NCBI GenBank assembly: GCA_045399315.1
Contig: DAYVGO010000023.1
Span: 61,262 to 125,261, forward strand
DNA length: 64,000 nt
Origin: Arsenophonus sp045399315
GTDB lineage: Bacteria > Pseudomonadota > Gammaproteobacteria > Enterobacterales > Enterobacteriaceae
Direction: 5' to 3'
Position numbers and translations under genes: made by a program. The notes under the pieces are model-generated. The model worked only from the letters and a program-made list of their open reading frames with translations. It made no database searches and was not told the DNA's origin. This document shows positions 1 to 9,400 of the stretch, piece after piece; position 1 is the stretch's first letter; the number at the start of each line of letters is the position of its first letter.

Positions 1-604
1 GTCGCCAATAAGATTCAGGCCAATGTTTCTCATCACGTGTGGTAGCATGAAAAAAAATAATATAGGGAGCTATTGTTGTGGCCAAAGCCGATGGAGAAAA
101 ATATTGTGCAATACCATAATCACCGGCAATAATCTGTTTACTATAATGTAAGCTATCTGCAAATAATTCTCGGATACGTTCAACAGCATGCTGCTGTTTC
201 TTCACACTATAACAGCAATCATAAAATAAGCTAGCCAAAGGCTCTCGAACACTTTTCCAATCATAACCATAGCTTAAACCACGAGCATAACGCGTGATCA
301 AAAAAGCACTTTTCAATAACCCTTGTGCATCGATCACTACGTCATACTTTTGCTGTTGCAATTGCGCATGAAAAACCGTTCTTTCTTGCCTGACAGATTT
401 TGCTAACCAATTTTTTCGCCACCGACGAATAGCCACTGGAATAACTCGCTTAACGGCACCATGCCAGCTTGGAATTTCAGCAAAATTCTCTTCAACAACC
501 CAATCAAATTGAATAGTGGGATAATGTATCACTGCATCTGATAATGCGGGCAAAGTGTGCAATACATCACCCATCGATGAGGTCTTAACAATCAATACCT
601 TCAT
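1..604 (-). CDS. waaC: LPS heptosyltransferase I (partial, runs off left edge)
   Basis: Reading inward from an ATG at 602-604 gives about 201 residues of a GT-B glycosyltransferase that adds the first L-glycero-D-manno-heptose to Kdo2-lipid A on the cytoplasmic face of the inner membrane. The N-terminus KVLIVKTSSMGDVLHTLPAL is the family signature, and further stretches (DAQGLLKSAFLITRYARG, then HATTRDEKHWPESYWR near the edge) fit WaaC. The enteric protein is about 320 residues, so roughly the last third is outside the window. The start lies 2 bp after the waaF stop, so the order waaF-waaC within an rfaD-waaF-waaC operon is conserved. I see no lesion in the visible part. Confidence 0.9.
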   Translation of the reverse strand, partial: MKVLIVKTSSMGDVLHTLPALSDAVIHYPTIQFDWVVEENFAEIPSWHGAVKRVIPVAIRRWRKNWLAKSVRQERTVFHAQLQQQKYDVVIDAQGLLKSAFLITRYARGLSYGYDWKSVREPLASLFYDCCYSVKKQQHAVERIRELFADSLHYSKQIIAGDYGIAQYFSPSALATTIAPYIIFFHATTRDEKHWPESYWR

Positions 605-606
605 AG

Positions 607-1653
607 CTATTGACTCTCCGCCAATAACTTAGTTAATGCCATACTCACTCGTTCAGGTTTTACATCAATCAAACTTTGATGATAACCACTCTCTGTTCCC
701 CCTTTTCTCACCTTATGATAACCGGTTATCAAACGGATAATTTCCACTTGATTTGATAAAGGAGGCGTAAAATCAGGGCTACTCGGCCCATAAAGTGCCA
801 CCAGCGGGCGATTTAATGCTGCTGCAATATGCATTAAACCTGAATCATTTGTCACAACAGCCCTGCAAGATGCCAATAGATTAACCGCCTGCTCAAGCGT
901 TGTTTTTCCCGCCAGATTAAAACAATGCCGCCGGCAATCGGCAGAAAGTGATTGCCGAATATCTTCACCGATAGGATGATCATTTGGCGAACCAAATATT
1001 ACAATTTGATAACCATCAGCAGAAAACAATAATTGCGCCAACTTAACATAATGGTAAGATGGCCAGCGTTTAGCTGGCCCAAATTCTGCCCCTGGACAAA
1101 AGCCAATAATAGGTAACTGATCAGGAATATGGAAAATGTGTTTACTCTGTACAACTTCCGTTTCTGTCACTGAAAGTTGTGGCCATAAAATAGGTTTAGG
1201 AATATCTTCGACATTGTTAACTGAGCCTCTTTTATAAGCCAAAGCAACATAACGCTGAACCATTTGTGGAAAAGCGGCTTTATCTAATATGTGAATATCA
1301 TTAAGCAACCAATAACGCATTTCACCGCGCCATCCTGTACGTAACGGTATTTGGGCAAAAAAAGGCACTAACGCAGATTTAAATGAATTAGGTAATATAT
1401 AAGCCTGATCATAACGTTGATCACGTAAACTAATACCAAGCCGACGACGTTCATTAATCGCTAAACGACCATGACCTAAAGGCATAGATATAGCTTGGTT
1501 TACTTCAGGCATTTTATGCAATAGTGGTCGGCACCAATCAGGGGCCATAACATTAATTTCTGCGTTCGGATGGAGCGTCTTCAAAGTACGGTAAAAACTG
1601 TGTGACATCATCATATCACCCACCCATGAAGGGCCAATGACCAGTATCTTCAT
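607..1653 (-). CDS. waaF: ADP-heptose:LPS heptosyltransferase II
   Basis: A 348-residue GT-B heptosyltransferase that adds the second heptose of the LPS inner core. The start MKILVIGPSWVGDMMMSHSF is typical of WaaF, and the C-terminal donor-binding region contains FCPGAEFGPAKRWP and a VVTNDSGLMHIAAAL stretch, where the family contacts ADP-heptose. Length is as expected and the frame is uninterrupted. It lies 11 bp downstream of rfaD and 2 bp upstream of waaC, so the three are probably one transcript. Keeping the heptose pathway intact amid heavy gene loss suggests the LPS inner core is still made. Confidence 0.95.
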   Translation of the reverse strand: MKILVIGPSWVGDMMMSHSFYRTLKTLHPNAEINVMAPDWCRPLLHKMPEVNQAISMPLGHGRLAINERRRLGISLRDQRYDQAYILPNSFKSALVPFFAQIPLRTGWRGEMRYWLLNDIHILDKAAFPQMVQRYVALAYKRGSVNNVEDIPKPILWPQLSVTETEVVQSKHIFHIPDQLPIIGFCPGAEFGPAKRWPSYHYVKLAQLLFSADGYQIVIFGSPNDHPIGEDIRQSLSADCRRHCFNLAGKTTLEQAVNLLASCRAVVTNDSGLMHIAAALNRPLVALYGPSSPDFTPPLSNQVEIIRLITGYHKVRKGGTESGYHQSLIDVKPERVSMALTKLLAESQ

Positions 1654-1664
1654 ACTATTTCCGA

Positions 1665-2603
1665 TTAATTATCTTGATTTAACCATTGCATATAATCGGC
1701 AACCCCTTCCGCTACTGTTTTGAATGGTTTATCGTAACCTACAGCACGTAACTTGGTTAGATCTGCTTCGGTAACTGTTTGATAACAGCCTTTTAATTTA
1801 TCAGGAAAAGCAATATATTCCACTGAAAGATTTTTTTCTTTATGAAAAGCAATTACCGCATCGGCTACAGCCTGAAAAGATCCCGCCTTACCGGTACCAC
1901 AGTTAAATATTCCAGAGATTTTATTTTTCCAACACCATAAATTAACCACCACTACATCACTCACATGAATAAAATCACGTTTAAATTTTTCACTACCAGC
2001 AAAAAGTTTTGGCTGTTGTCCCTGATTAATTTGGCTATTTAAATGGAAAGCAACGCTAGCCATACTTCCTTTATGGCCTTCACGCGGACCATAAACATTA
2101 AAATAACGGAATCCACACACCTGTGAAGAGATCTGCGGTAAAATCTTGCGAACATATTGATCAAATAAAAACTTGGAATAACCATACACATTTAATGGTT
2201 TTTCATATTGACGTTCTTCAATGAAATGATCACTCCGTCCACCATAAGTGGCTGCCGAAGAAGCATATAAAAATGCAATATCTCGTTCAATACAGTAATG
2301 AAGTAACTCTTTTGAATATTCATAGTTATTATTCATCATATACTGACCATTCCATTCAGTTGTTGATGAACAAGCGCCTTCATGAAAAACCGCTTCAACA
2401 TCAGCAATATCATCACCGGCTATAATACTGGCGATAAAATCTTCTTTGTCGAGATAATCTGCAATATCTAAATCGACTAAATTGGCAAATTTAGCCCCAT
2501 TTTTAAGATTATCGACCACCAAAATATCGCTGTGTCCTTTATCATTAAGTGCTTTAACAATATTACTGCCAATAAAACCAGCCCCACCAGTGACTATGAT
2601 CAT
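1665..2603 (-). CDS. rfaD: ADP-L-glycero-D-manno-heptose 6-epimerase
   Basis: A 312-residue short-chain dehydrogenase/epimerase making ADP-L-glycero-D-manno-heptose, the donor used by WaaC and WaaF. The N-terminal nucleotide-binding loop is TGGAGFIGSNIVKAL, and the catalytic Tyr-x-x-x-Lys appears as YGYSKF near residue 140. Length is close to the enteric 310. It leads the waaF-waaC transcript. In E. coli kbl and tdh lie upstream in this neighbourhood; here they are absent and a 326-bp gap separates rfaD from yibQ. Also called hldD. Confidence 0.95.
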   Translation of the reverse strand: MIIVTGGAGFIGSNIVKALNDKGHSDILVVDNLKNGAKFANLVDLDIADYLDKEDFIASIIAGDDIADVEAVFHEGACSSTTEWNGQYMMNNNYEYSKELLHYCIERDIAFLYASSAATYGGRSDHFIEERQYEKPLNVYGYSKFLFDQYVRKILPQISSQVCGFRYFNVYGPREGHKGSMASVAFHLNSQINQGQQPKLFAGSEKFKRDFIHVSDVVVVNLWCWKNKISGIFNCGTGKAGSFQAVADAVIAFHKEKNLSVEYIAFPDKLKGCYQTVTEADLTKLRAVGYDKPFKTVAEGVADYMQWLNQDN

Positions 2604-2929
2604 TGGATTTACCTCTATTCAATCGATCTAATAATTGCTTATATTAATCTGATAATAACATTTATCCTGCTTCAACCATAGTAACTCATAATGATCTAGC
2701 CAAACAGAATAACAATCCTGCGATATTATTTTCGCAACAAAATTATTAAAATCGATAATGTATTGCCAACTAGTCACTAAATTAAAGCTAAATAAATCAC
2801 TTGCAGGAGTTAGGCCGTGTAATTTTTACTTATTATTAAAGGTAATAGCAAAAAATGAATTATGACGAGTTTTATCACACCAACAAAGTAATATGTCATA
2901 GTCATCAGGTATTATCTTACTTAGGATGA
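2604..2929. other. Intergenic gap, nothing coding seen
   Basis: This AT-rich gap of 326 bp between rfaD and yibQ is where E. coli carries kbl-tdh. I find no recognisable remnant of either gene, no RNA gene and no clear terminator. It should hold the rfaD promoter on the minus strand, but I cannot place it with confidence. Confidence 0.5.
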
Positions 2930-3880
2930 TCAAATATTTTTCTCAAACAATGGTTTTTTCTGCTCAGAAAATAACTTTTTTATGTTAGGATCGTGATAAA
3001 TAGCATCCACAATATATATCATAAAATCAATACCAGATAATGCCTTTGTTGCTGGTGATATCTTGCAGTAACCCACAACGACTTTCGGCAATGCCAATTG
3101 TTGTGCCGCAATTTTATCCCGATTTTGCTTAATAACTCGACTATCTAATTTAGCTTTTATTTCATTATTAAACAGTGTACTAACTGCCACCAGTTCAATA
3201 TCAGTAGGTAACTCAAACAATGTTTGCTGTAACACCTGGATGGTAGCTGGATAAGGATGGCCAATAACAATACTACTACCATGCTTACGGGCAAATGAAA
3301 TAGCAAAGGCAAGCTGTTTACGAATTTGTGCCACCGTTTTTACATCATCTAAAAAAACGTTGCGACGTAAGGTTGGAACAGCAAAAATCTTAGCCGCTTC
3401 ATTTACCTTAGTGTTTGCTATCGTGACACTATCGAGAAAATAAAGATCATAATGCGAGAGTGTTCGCATAACATTCATCATAGCCTCTAAATTAACGGTC
3501 ATCGCACTTCCCATATGATTACTCATTCCTATCGCATGCGGTACTCGCTCAATAGCTTCGACAATATGCTGCTGTATTTCATTCGCATTCATCTCAGGCA
3601 CTAAGGTATTTTTTTCCAGAGGTTGATGACCAATAGGCTTCATCGGCATATGAATTAAAACTTCTCTGCCTTGCTGATAGGCTTTCTCAGCTATTTCTCT
3701 GCCATAAGGAGAATTAGGTAAAATGGCAATCGAAATTGCCGCTGGCAAAGCTAATACCTGGTTGTTTTCCTTTTTATGATACCCAATATCATCAACCACA
3801 ATGGCTAATTTGCTAGCATTGACTTGTACACTAACAAGTAACAATAGACTAATGATTGTCAAAACAATCGGTTTTAACAC
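2930..3880 (-). CDS. yibQ: Divergent polysaccharide deacetylase family protein
   Basis: A secreted protein of the YibQ family, a divergent branch of the polysaccharide deacetylase fold with no established substrate. A signal peptide (LTIISLLLLVSVQVNAS) is followed by the conserved AIVVDDIGY and LIHMPMKP stretches. The longest frame opens at a TTG at 3898 inside envC, but a GTG at 3878-3880 is a better start. It is preceded by AGGGAG at a good distance, lies 2 bp after the envC stop, and leaves a clean signal peptide, giving 316 residues. Pairing with envC is the enteric order and suggests a cell-wall role, which is inference. Confidence 0.8.
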   Translation of the reverse strand: MLKPIVLTIISLLLLVSVQVNASKLAIVVDDIGYHKKENNQVLALPAAISIAILPNSPYGREIAEKAYQQGREVLIHMPMKPIGHQPLEKNTLVPEMNANEIQQHIVEAIERVPHAIGMSNHMGSAMTVNLEAMMNVMRTLSHYDLYFLDSVTIANTKVNEAAKIFAVPTLRRNVFLDDVKTVAQIRKQLAFAISFARKHGSSIVIGHPYPATIQVLQQTLFELPTDIELVAVSTLFNNEIKAKLDSRVIKQNRDKIAAQQLALPKVVVGYCKISPATKALSGIDFMIYIVDAIYHDPNIKKLFSEQKKPLFEKNI

Positions 3881-3882
3881 GG

Positions 3883-5172
3883 TTATCTCCCTAACCAAGG
3901 CTGTGGATTAACTGTTTTACCTTGACGACGGATCTCGAAATAAAGAGAAGAACGCTGTTGTCCACCACTACTGCCCACTAAAGCAACAGGCTGACCAGAA
4001 CGAACCTGTTGACCTACATTTACCAATGCACTCTGGTTATAGCCATATAAACTCATATCACCCTGACCATGATCAATAACAACCACCAAACCATAACCTT
4101 GTAACCAATCGGCCAGTAATACCCGCCCAGCAGAAATGGCTTTAACCTCTGTTCCTTCAGGGGCATTAATCACCATCCCCTTCCAGCGTAACTCATCGGA
4201 AATACTGTCACCATAATGATGGAGGATTTGTCCATGAACCGGCCACAGCGCTTGACCAATAGGACGACCTAAACCTCCAGTCCGCGCCATTAAAGGACGC
4301 TCATCTTCAGTTGGACGATAAGTTGTTCCCTTTTGCTGTGCCTGACGTTGTTTTGTTCGAATCCGCGCGGCCTCTTTAGCTTCTCTCTCTGCCCTAATTT
4401 TTGCTTCTCGCTCAGCCCTCGCAATTTTACTCCGCAAAAGTGCTTCATTACGTTTCATTACCGCCAGACTTTTTTGCTCCTCTTTCAAACTAGATTCCAA
4501 CGATGACAAGGTTTTCTTTCTAGCACTCTGCGCCGAATCGAGCTTTTTCTTTTCTTGATCTTGTTTGACTAAAATCTTTTTCTGTGCCAATTGCTTTTGT
4601 TGTTTCTGTTGTTTCTGCTCTGCTAACGCTGTCGTTGTTTGCTGTAATTTGCTAATTGTTTGCTGTCTGGCTGCATTTAAGTAGCTATAATAGGCTAAAA
4701 TACGCTCTTCGCGTTGACCTTGCTCACCTTTAAATAACAACTCAATACTTTTTTGTTTGCCTAATCTAAACACAGCATCGAGCTGTTTAGCTAATAATGA
4801 CTCATGCAGCTGTTTTTGTTGTTGTAAACGACTAATATTTTCATTTAACTGAGCGAGTTCTTTAGCTAATTTGGCAAGTCTATTACGTGTTTCATGTAAT
4901 ACTCGCCCAACAACAGCAATACTTTTTTCCTGATTTTTCAATCGCTTAAGTAAACGGCTTCTTTCTGCTTGTTGCTGTTTAACACTTCTTTCTTTTTCTG
5001 CGATATTTGATAACAGATCTTTTAATTTTACTCTATTGTCATTGATAGGATTGGCAACAGTAATCGATATGCTGCTAAAAAACAAATAGGCAAAGAGTAA
5101 GGAATTAACCACTACTCTCTGTAGTGGAGCCAAAAGGATTACGATTAAACCATATCGGCTGGTATTGTTCAT
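3883..5172 (-). CDS. envC: Murein hydrolase activator EnvC
   Basis: A 429-residue periplasmic protein. In the family it is recruited to the septum by FtsEX and activates amidases AmiA and AmiB during daughter-cell separation. The order is visible: N-terminal membrane/signal segment (about residues 15-40), a long Gln/Lys/Glu-rich coiled coil (about 45-270), then a C-terminal LytM (M23-like) domain from about 305. The LytM domain is degenerate as expected for an activator: the usual HxH zinc pair is replaced (LYFEIRRQG) and no catalytic His is seen at SLYGYN. It is followed by yibQ in the same transcript. In E. coli gpmM lies upstream; here it is gone. Confidence 0.92.
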   Translation of the reverse strand: MNNTSRYGLIVILLAPLQRVVVNSLLFAYLFFSSISITVANPINDNRVKLKDLLSNIAEKERSVKQQQAERSRLLKRLKNQEKSIAVVGRVLHETRNRLAKLAKELAQLNENISRLQQQKQLHESLLAKQLDAVFRLGKQKSIELLFKGEQGQREERILAYYSYLNAARQQTISKLQQTTTALAEQKQQKQQKQLAQKKILVKQDQEKKKLDSAQSARKKTLSSLESSLKEEQKSLAVMKRNEALLRSKIARAEREAKIRAEREAKEAARIRTKQRQAQQKGTTYRPTEDERPLMARTGGLGRPIGQALWPVHGQILHHYGDSISDELRWKGMVINAPEGTEVKAISAGRVLLADWLQGYGLVVVIDHGQGDMSLYGYNQSALVNVGQQVRSGQPVALVGSSGGQQRSSLYFEIRRQGKTVNPQPWLGR

Positions 5173-5514
5173 CTTAGCTCAGTATCCTGAAACAATATTA
5201 CTTAAAATTATTGACAATTACTATAATTAGTAAACCTTTCTACTTTTTTAGGATAATACTGAAAAAACTTAATTTCTTCATTTATACAATAAATCACAAA
5301 ATAACTATAGGTTATTATTAATATTGTTTTCATTCAGTTACTTCCTTTAAGTGGTATCAATTGGCTGATATCACTAGCAAATACTGCAGCTATGAGCGCT
5401 AATTTGCAAAAAAACTCCGGTCATTTATGTAAATTGGCTGTAATTGCGTGGCTACAAAGGTATACTTTGCAACCTAGATCTATCTATTACTAACTATGGG
5501 AGTAATTAACCCAC
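5173..5514. other. Divergent intergenic region envC/yibN; gpmM absent
   Basis: A 342-bp gap between the divergent envC and yibN genes. Enterics usually have gpmM (phosphoglycerate mutase) here; I see no remnant of it in any frame. It should contain both promoters. A TATACT hexamer at 5461-5466 could be the yibN -10 element, but no convincing -35 partner is seen. Confidence 0.4.
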
Positions 5515-5952
5515 ATGATGCAAGAAATCATGCAATTTATTAGCCGGCATCCAATACTTAGTCTGGCCTGGATCGCCTTATTGCTAGCGGTGATTATTTT
5601 AACCTTTAAGGGCTTGTTGTCGAAAACAAAAAACATCACCAGTGCCCAAGCGATACAGCTGATTAATAAGGAAGAAGCGATCACCATTGATTTACGCTCC
5701 CGTGATGATTTTCGTAAAGGACACATTATTGATTCAATTAATCTGACCTCAACAGAAATTAAAGACAATAATATCGGAGAATTGGGGAAAAATAAGCAAA
5801 AACCCATTATTGTTGTCTCAGCAAACGGCATGGAAGCATCTAAGCCTGCTGAACAACTGGTACAGTATGGTTTTGAGCGTGTCTTTATTCTAAAAAAAGG
5901 AATTACTGGCTGGTCTAGCGAAAACTTACCTTTGGCCAGAGGTAAAAAGTAA
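5515..5952 (+). CDS. yibN: Membrane-anchored rhodanese-like protein YibN
   Basis: A 145-residue protein with an N-terminal membrane segment (HPILSLAWIALLLAVIILTF) and a rhodanese fold (AITIDLRSRDDFRKGHI near residue 60, KGITGW near the end). It is almost colinear with E. coli YibN. The active-site loop reads SANGMEASKP, and the Cys at this position in E. coli is Ala. The whole protein has no cysteine at all, so sulfurtransferase activity is unlikely. It lies upstream of secB; grxC, normally between them, is missing and the gap is only 72 bp. Function of the family is uncertain. Confidence 0.88.
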   Translation: MMQEIMQFISRHPILSLAWIALLLAVIILTFKGLLSKTKNITSAQAIQLINKEEAITIDLRSRDDFRKGHIIDSINLTSTEIKDNNIGELGKNKQKPIIVVSANGMEASKPAEQLVQYGFERVFILKKGITGWSSENLPLARGKK

Positions 5953-6024
5953 TTCATCGGACACATCAGCAGTTACGTTTATATGATTCAATATCATAAG
6001 GACATTTAAAAGGTAATTAACGTT

Positions 6025-6501
6025 ATGTCAGAACAAAGTCATGAAGAGATGGTATTTCAGATCCAGCGAATTTATACTAAAGATATCTCATTTGAAACAC
6101 CAAGTGCCCCCAATATTTTTCAGCAAGAATGGCACCCAACAGTCAAATTAGATTTAGACACATCGTATAGTGAATTAGCTGAACATGTTTATGAAGTTAT
6201 TTTACGAGTCACTGTTATTGCAAGCGTGGCTAATGAAACAGCTTTCCTTTGCGAAGTTCAACAAGCTGGCATATTCTCTATTGAAGGGATCGAAGAGAGC
6301 CAAATGGCTCACTGTTTAGGCGCTTATTGCCCAAATATCTTATTCCCGTATGCTCGTGAATGTATCACGAATTTAGTTAGCCACGGAACTTTTCCTCAAC
6401 TAAACTTAGCACCTGTTAATTTTGATGCATTGTTTATGAAGTATCTACAACAACAGCATACTACCCAAACTGAAAATTCAAAAAATCATCAGGAAGCTTA
6501 A
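6025..6501 (+). CDS. secB: Protein-export chaperone SecB
   Basis: A 158-residue acidic cytosolic chaperone that keeps preproteins unfolded and passes them to SecA. Matches to the family are continuous: FQIQRIYTKDISFETPSAPN at the start and LGAYCPNILFPYARECI and LAPVNFDALF in the second half. Length equals the usual 155-160. The stop overlaps the gpsA start by one base, so secB-gpsA are translationally coupled, as in other enterics. Confidence 0.96.
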   Translation: MSEQSHEEMVFQIQRIYTKDISFETPSAPNIFQQEWHPTVKLDLDTSYSELAEHVYEVILRVTVIASVANETAFLCEVQQAGIFSIEGIEESQMAHCLGAYCPNILFPYARECITNLVSHGTFPQLNLAPVNFDALFMKYLQQQHTTQTENSKNHQEA

Positions 6502-7523
6502 TGAACACTGTTTCGATGACAGTTATCGGTGCCGGCTCTTATGGTACCGCATTAGCCATTACACTTGCGCGTAACGGTCACCGCGTTTTACTTTGGGGAC
6601 ATGATCCTCAGCACATCAAAAAATTACAAACTAACCGCTGCAACCAAGCATTTTTACCTGACATTAGATTCCCAGACAACTTGTCCCCTGAAGCATCACT
6701 GAAAACAGCAATAACTGCAAGTCACAATATATTAATCGTCGTTCCAAGCCATGTATTTAATCAAGTTTTGCAAAACATCCAACCTTTCTTAACACAACAT
6801 TCACGCATTATTTGGGCAACAAAAGGGTTAGAACGTGGCACTGGGAGGCTATTACAAGAAGTTGCTCGTGAAACGCTAGGTGATAAAATCCCGCTAGCTG
6901 TCCTTTCCGGACCAACCTTTGCCAAAGAATTAGCTGCAGGCTTACCTACTGCAATTGCGGTAGCAGCCTCTAATGCGGAATTTAATCAAGAGCTACAACA
7001 ACTTTTCCATTGTGGTAAAAGTTTTAGAGTTTATAAAAATCCAGATATGATCGGTGTCCAGATAGGAGGTGCGGTCAAAAATGTCATTGCTATCGGCGCA
7101 GGAATGTCGGACGGCATGGGATTTGGCGCCAATACCCGAACAGCTTTGATCACACGAGGATTAGCCGAAATTAGCCGCTTAGGCCGCGTAATGGGCGCAG
7201 AACCCTCTACGTTTATGGGCATGGCTGGCTTAGGTGATCTGGTTTTGACATGTACTGACAATCAATCGCGTAATCGGCGTTTTGGCATGCTGCTCGGTCA
7301 AGGCATGAAGACTAAAGAAGCAGAAAAACAGATTGGTCAGGTGGTTGAAGGTTATTTAAACACCAAAGAAGTCCATGCCTTGGCGCAACGTGTTGGAGTA
7401 GAAATGCCAATTACCGAGCAAATTTATCAAGTTCTATATGGTAATAAAAATGTACGCGAAGCGGCAAATACATTACTTAGCCGTGCAACCAAAGACGAAG
7501 CCAATGATAGACCTGCTTTTTAA
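6501..7523 (+). CDS. gpsA: Glycerol-3-phosphate dehydrogenase [NAD(P)+]
   Basis: A 340-residue cytosolic enzyme that reduces dihydroxyacetone phosphate to sn-glycerol 3-phosphate for phospholipid synthesis. The N-terminal dinucleotide-binding loop is GAGSYGTALA (about residues 10-19), followed by the family signatures ATKGLERGTGRLLQE and LSGPTFAKELAAGLPTA, with the catalytic Lys in GGAVKNVIAIGAG. Length is normal and the frame is clean. It shares one base with secB and is followed by cysE after 26 bp. Confidence 0.96.
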   Translation: MNTVSMTVIGAGSYGTALAITLARNGHRVLLWGHDPQHIKKLQTNRCNQAFLPDIRFPDNLSPEASLKTAITASHNILIVVPSHVFNQVLQNIQPFLTQHSRIIWATKGLERGTGRLLQEVARETLGDKIPLAVLSGPTFAKELAAGLPTAIAVAASNAEFNQELQQLFHCGKSFRVYKNPDMIGVQIGGAVKNVIAIGAGMSDGMGFGANTRTALITRGLAEISRLGRVMGAEPSTFMGMAGLGDLVLTCTDNQSRNRRFGMLLGQGMKTKEAEKQIGQVVEGYLNTKEVHALAQRVGVEMPITEQIYQVLYGNKNVREAANTLLSRATKDEANDRPAF

Positions 7524-7549
7524 TTATTTAAAAATATTAGAGTGTGAAT

Positions 7550-8317
7550 ATGTCACGACACGAACTTGAAAAAATTTGGACGACAATTAAACAAGAAGGT
7601 AAAACTTTAGCCAATTGTGAGCCTATACTAGCCAGTTTTTTTCATGCGACATTACTTAAACATGATAATCTTGGTAATTCATTAAGCTATATCCTAGCAA
7701 ATAAGTTAGCTACCCCAATTATGCCAGCTATTACCATTAGAGAGATCATTCAGGATGCCTATGAAAATAATAAACAAATGATCTGTTATGCTGCACGTGA
7801 TCTTAAAGCTATCGTACAACGTGATCCTGCTGTCGATAAATATTCAATCCCTTTATTATATTTAAAAGGCTTTCATGCTTTACAAGCTTATCGCATTGTG
7901 CATTGGTTATGGAAAATGGATCACAAGACATTGGCAACTTATTTGCAAAGCCAAATATCCGTCTCTTTTGGTGTTGATATCCACCCTGCTGCCCGCATTG
8001 GTTATGGTATTATGCTTGATCACGCAACAGGTATCGTGATCGGCGAAACAGCCGTAGTGGAAAATGATGTTTCAATATTGCAATCGGTTACGCTTGGCGG
8101 AACCGGCAAAACAGGGGGAGATCGTCATCCTAAAGTTCGTCAGGGTGTGATGATCGGTGCGGGTGTGAAAATTTTAGGCAACATAGAAATTGGTAAGTAC
8201 GCCAAAATCGTAGCCGGTTCGGTAGTATTAAACGCAGTGCCACCCCACACTACTGTGGCGGGAGTACCCGCCCGCAAAGTGGGGAGGATATCTAATTATT
8301 CAATCAACTCATGTTGA
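7550..8317 (+). CDS. cysE: Serine O-acetyltransferase, shortened C-terminus
   Basis: Makes O-acetyl-L-serine from serine and acetyl-CoA, the first committed step of cysteine synthesis. I use the ATG at 7550 (MSRHELEKIW, aligning with the E. coli start) rather than the GTG two codons upstream, giving 255 residues. The N-terminal helical domain is followed by the left-handed beta-helix (IGYGIMLDHATGIVIGETAV, GKTGGDRHPKVRQGVMIGAG, VPPHTTVAGVPARKVG). E. coli CysE is 273 residues and ends in an Asp-Gly-Ile tail that docks into CysK. Here the protein stops soon after the beta-helix at ISNYSINSC, so that docking tail is missing. The gene ends 6 bp from convergent trmL. Confidence 0.93.
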   Translation: MSRHELEKIWTTIKQEGKTLANCEPILASFFHATLLKHDNLGNSLSYILANKLATPIMPAITIREIIQDAYENNKQMICYAARDLKAIVQRDPAVDKYSIPLLYLKGFHALQAYRIVHWLWKMDHKTLATYLQSQISVSFGVDIHPAARIGYGIMLDHATGIVIGETAVVENDVSILQSVTLGGTGKTGGDRHPKVRQGVMIGAGVKILGNIEIGKYAKIVAGSVVLNAVPPHTTVAGVPARKVGRISNYSINSC

Positions 8318-8323
8318 ATAAAC

Positions 8324-8827
8324 CTAGTCGTGCAACAGTACCCCTGAGTAATTCAACTGGCGCCATGCTTCAAATACCACCACAGCAACTGAATTGGACA
8401 AATTCATACTGCGGCTATCCGCTAACATTGGAATACGGATCTTTTGACTGGTTGGCAGAGCATTAAGAATATCAGCAGGTAATCCTCGTGTCTCTGGCCC
8501 AAACATCAAATAATCCCCCGGCTGGTATGCTACACTACTATGGCTCAGAGTTCCTTTAGTTGTTAAAGCAAATAAACGGTTACCAGACAGTGTAACAAGA
8601 TGATCTTGAGAAAAATCAACACTGGTTAAAAAAGTAAAATAATTATGGTGGTGCTTGATATTAGCAAATTCATAATAATCTAATCCAGCACGTCGTAGGC
8701 GTTTGTCGTCCCAGGTAAAACCCAATGGTTCAATTAAATGTAATTGACAACCAGTATTAGCGCAAAGACGGATAATATTACCAGTATTAGGTGGAATTTC
8801 AGGTTCAAATAAAACAATATTTAACAT
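8324..8827 (-). CDS. trmL: tRNA (cytidine/uridine-34-2'-O)-methyltransferase
   Basis: A 167-residue SPOUT-class methyltransferase that methylates the 2'-O of the wobble base of two tRNA-Leu species in E. coli. The conserved pieces are NIVLFEPEIPPNTGNIIRLC at the N-terminus, the knot-forming FGPETRGLP and the SAM-binding IPMLADSRSMNLSNSVAVV. Length is slightly over the enteric 157. It is convergent with cysE. Also known as yibK. Confidence 0.95.
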   Translation of the reverse strand: MLNIVLFEPEIPPNTGNIIRLCANTGCQLHLIEPLGFTWDDKRLRRAGLDYYEFANIKHHHNYFTFLTSVDFSQDHLVTLSGNRLFALTTKGTLSHSSVAYQPGDYLMFGPETRGLPADILNALPTSQKIRIPMLADSRSMNLSNSVAVVVFEAWRQLNYSGVLLHD

Positions 8828-8914
8828 ACGCCCTCAACAATAAGCACTGTATTCTGACATAACTATAGCCACTGTTAAGTTTTTCAATTGCGTCCAACTA
8901 ATCAAAGTTTTTTA

Positions 8915-9400
8915 TTAATCTAATGATGTTTTAAATTCAAACTTAACCGTATTTTCTATCCCCTTTGCCAACGTTACCGGTGGCTCAAATCCAGTTTCAG
9001 CAATGGTATTAGATTTGAATTGGGTTAGCGCACAAAATTTTTAACTCGAATACTACTAACTAGCAAGAAAATTTTTACCGGTTATTTTAGCAAGCAGATC
9101 AAAACAATAACCAACTAAGATACCCAGTGAATAAGAAATTCGAAAATTGGATTTATACTTTTGTAATGCCTGACAAATAATATCCGTCAATTGATTCATG
9201 GTAAAATCTGGTTTATCAACATAATTAAAGATATGAGGCCAGCTTTTAATTTAGTAGTAAAATATAAAAAAGCCACAACATTTTTCACATAAGTCTAAGC
9301 CGTTGATTTCTGATTATTACTGGAACCAATCATCAAAAAACGACCAACAGCGATTTGTATGAATAGCATCGAGTTTTTAACCTGGTAATCATACCACTTT
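8915..9400 (-). pseudogene. Remnant of NAD-dependent sugar-nucleotide epimerase (3' half)
   Basis: On the minus strand, pieces of an extended short-chain epimerase/dehydratase can be joined across at least two frameshifts and several stops. They read RFLMIGSSNNQKSTAY, then WPHIFNYVDKPDFTMNQL and GYCFDLLAKITGKNF, then FKSNTIAETGFEPPVTLAKG, ending in KFEFKTSLD and a stop. These match the C-terminal half of family members found in surface-polysaccharide (O-antigen) clusters. The N-terminal half with the nucleotide-binding loop is not recognisable, so the upstream limit near 9400 is approximate. This fits erosion of a surface-sugar locus next to the LPS genes. Exact substrate unknown. Confidence 0.65.

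Noticed and set aside
5490..5966. A 158-residue frame on the minus strand
   Set aside because: It is the antisense shadow of yibN, which has clear homology.
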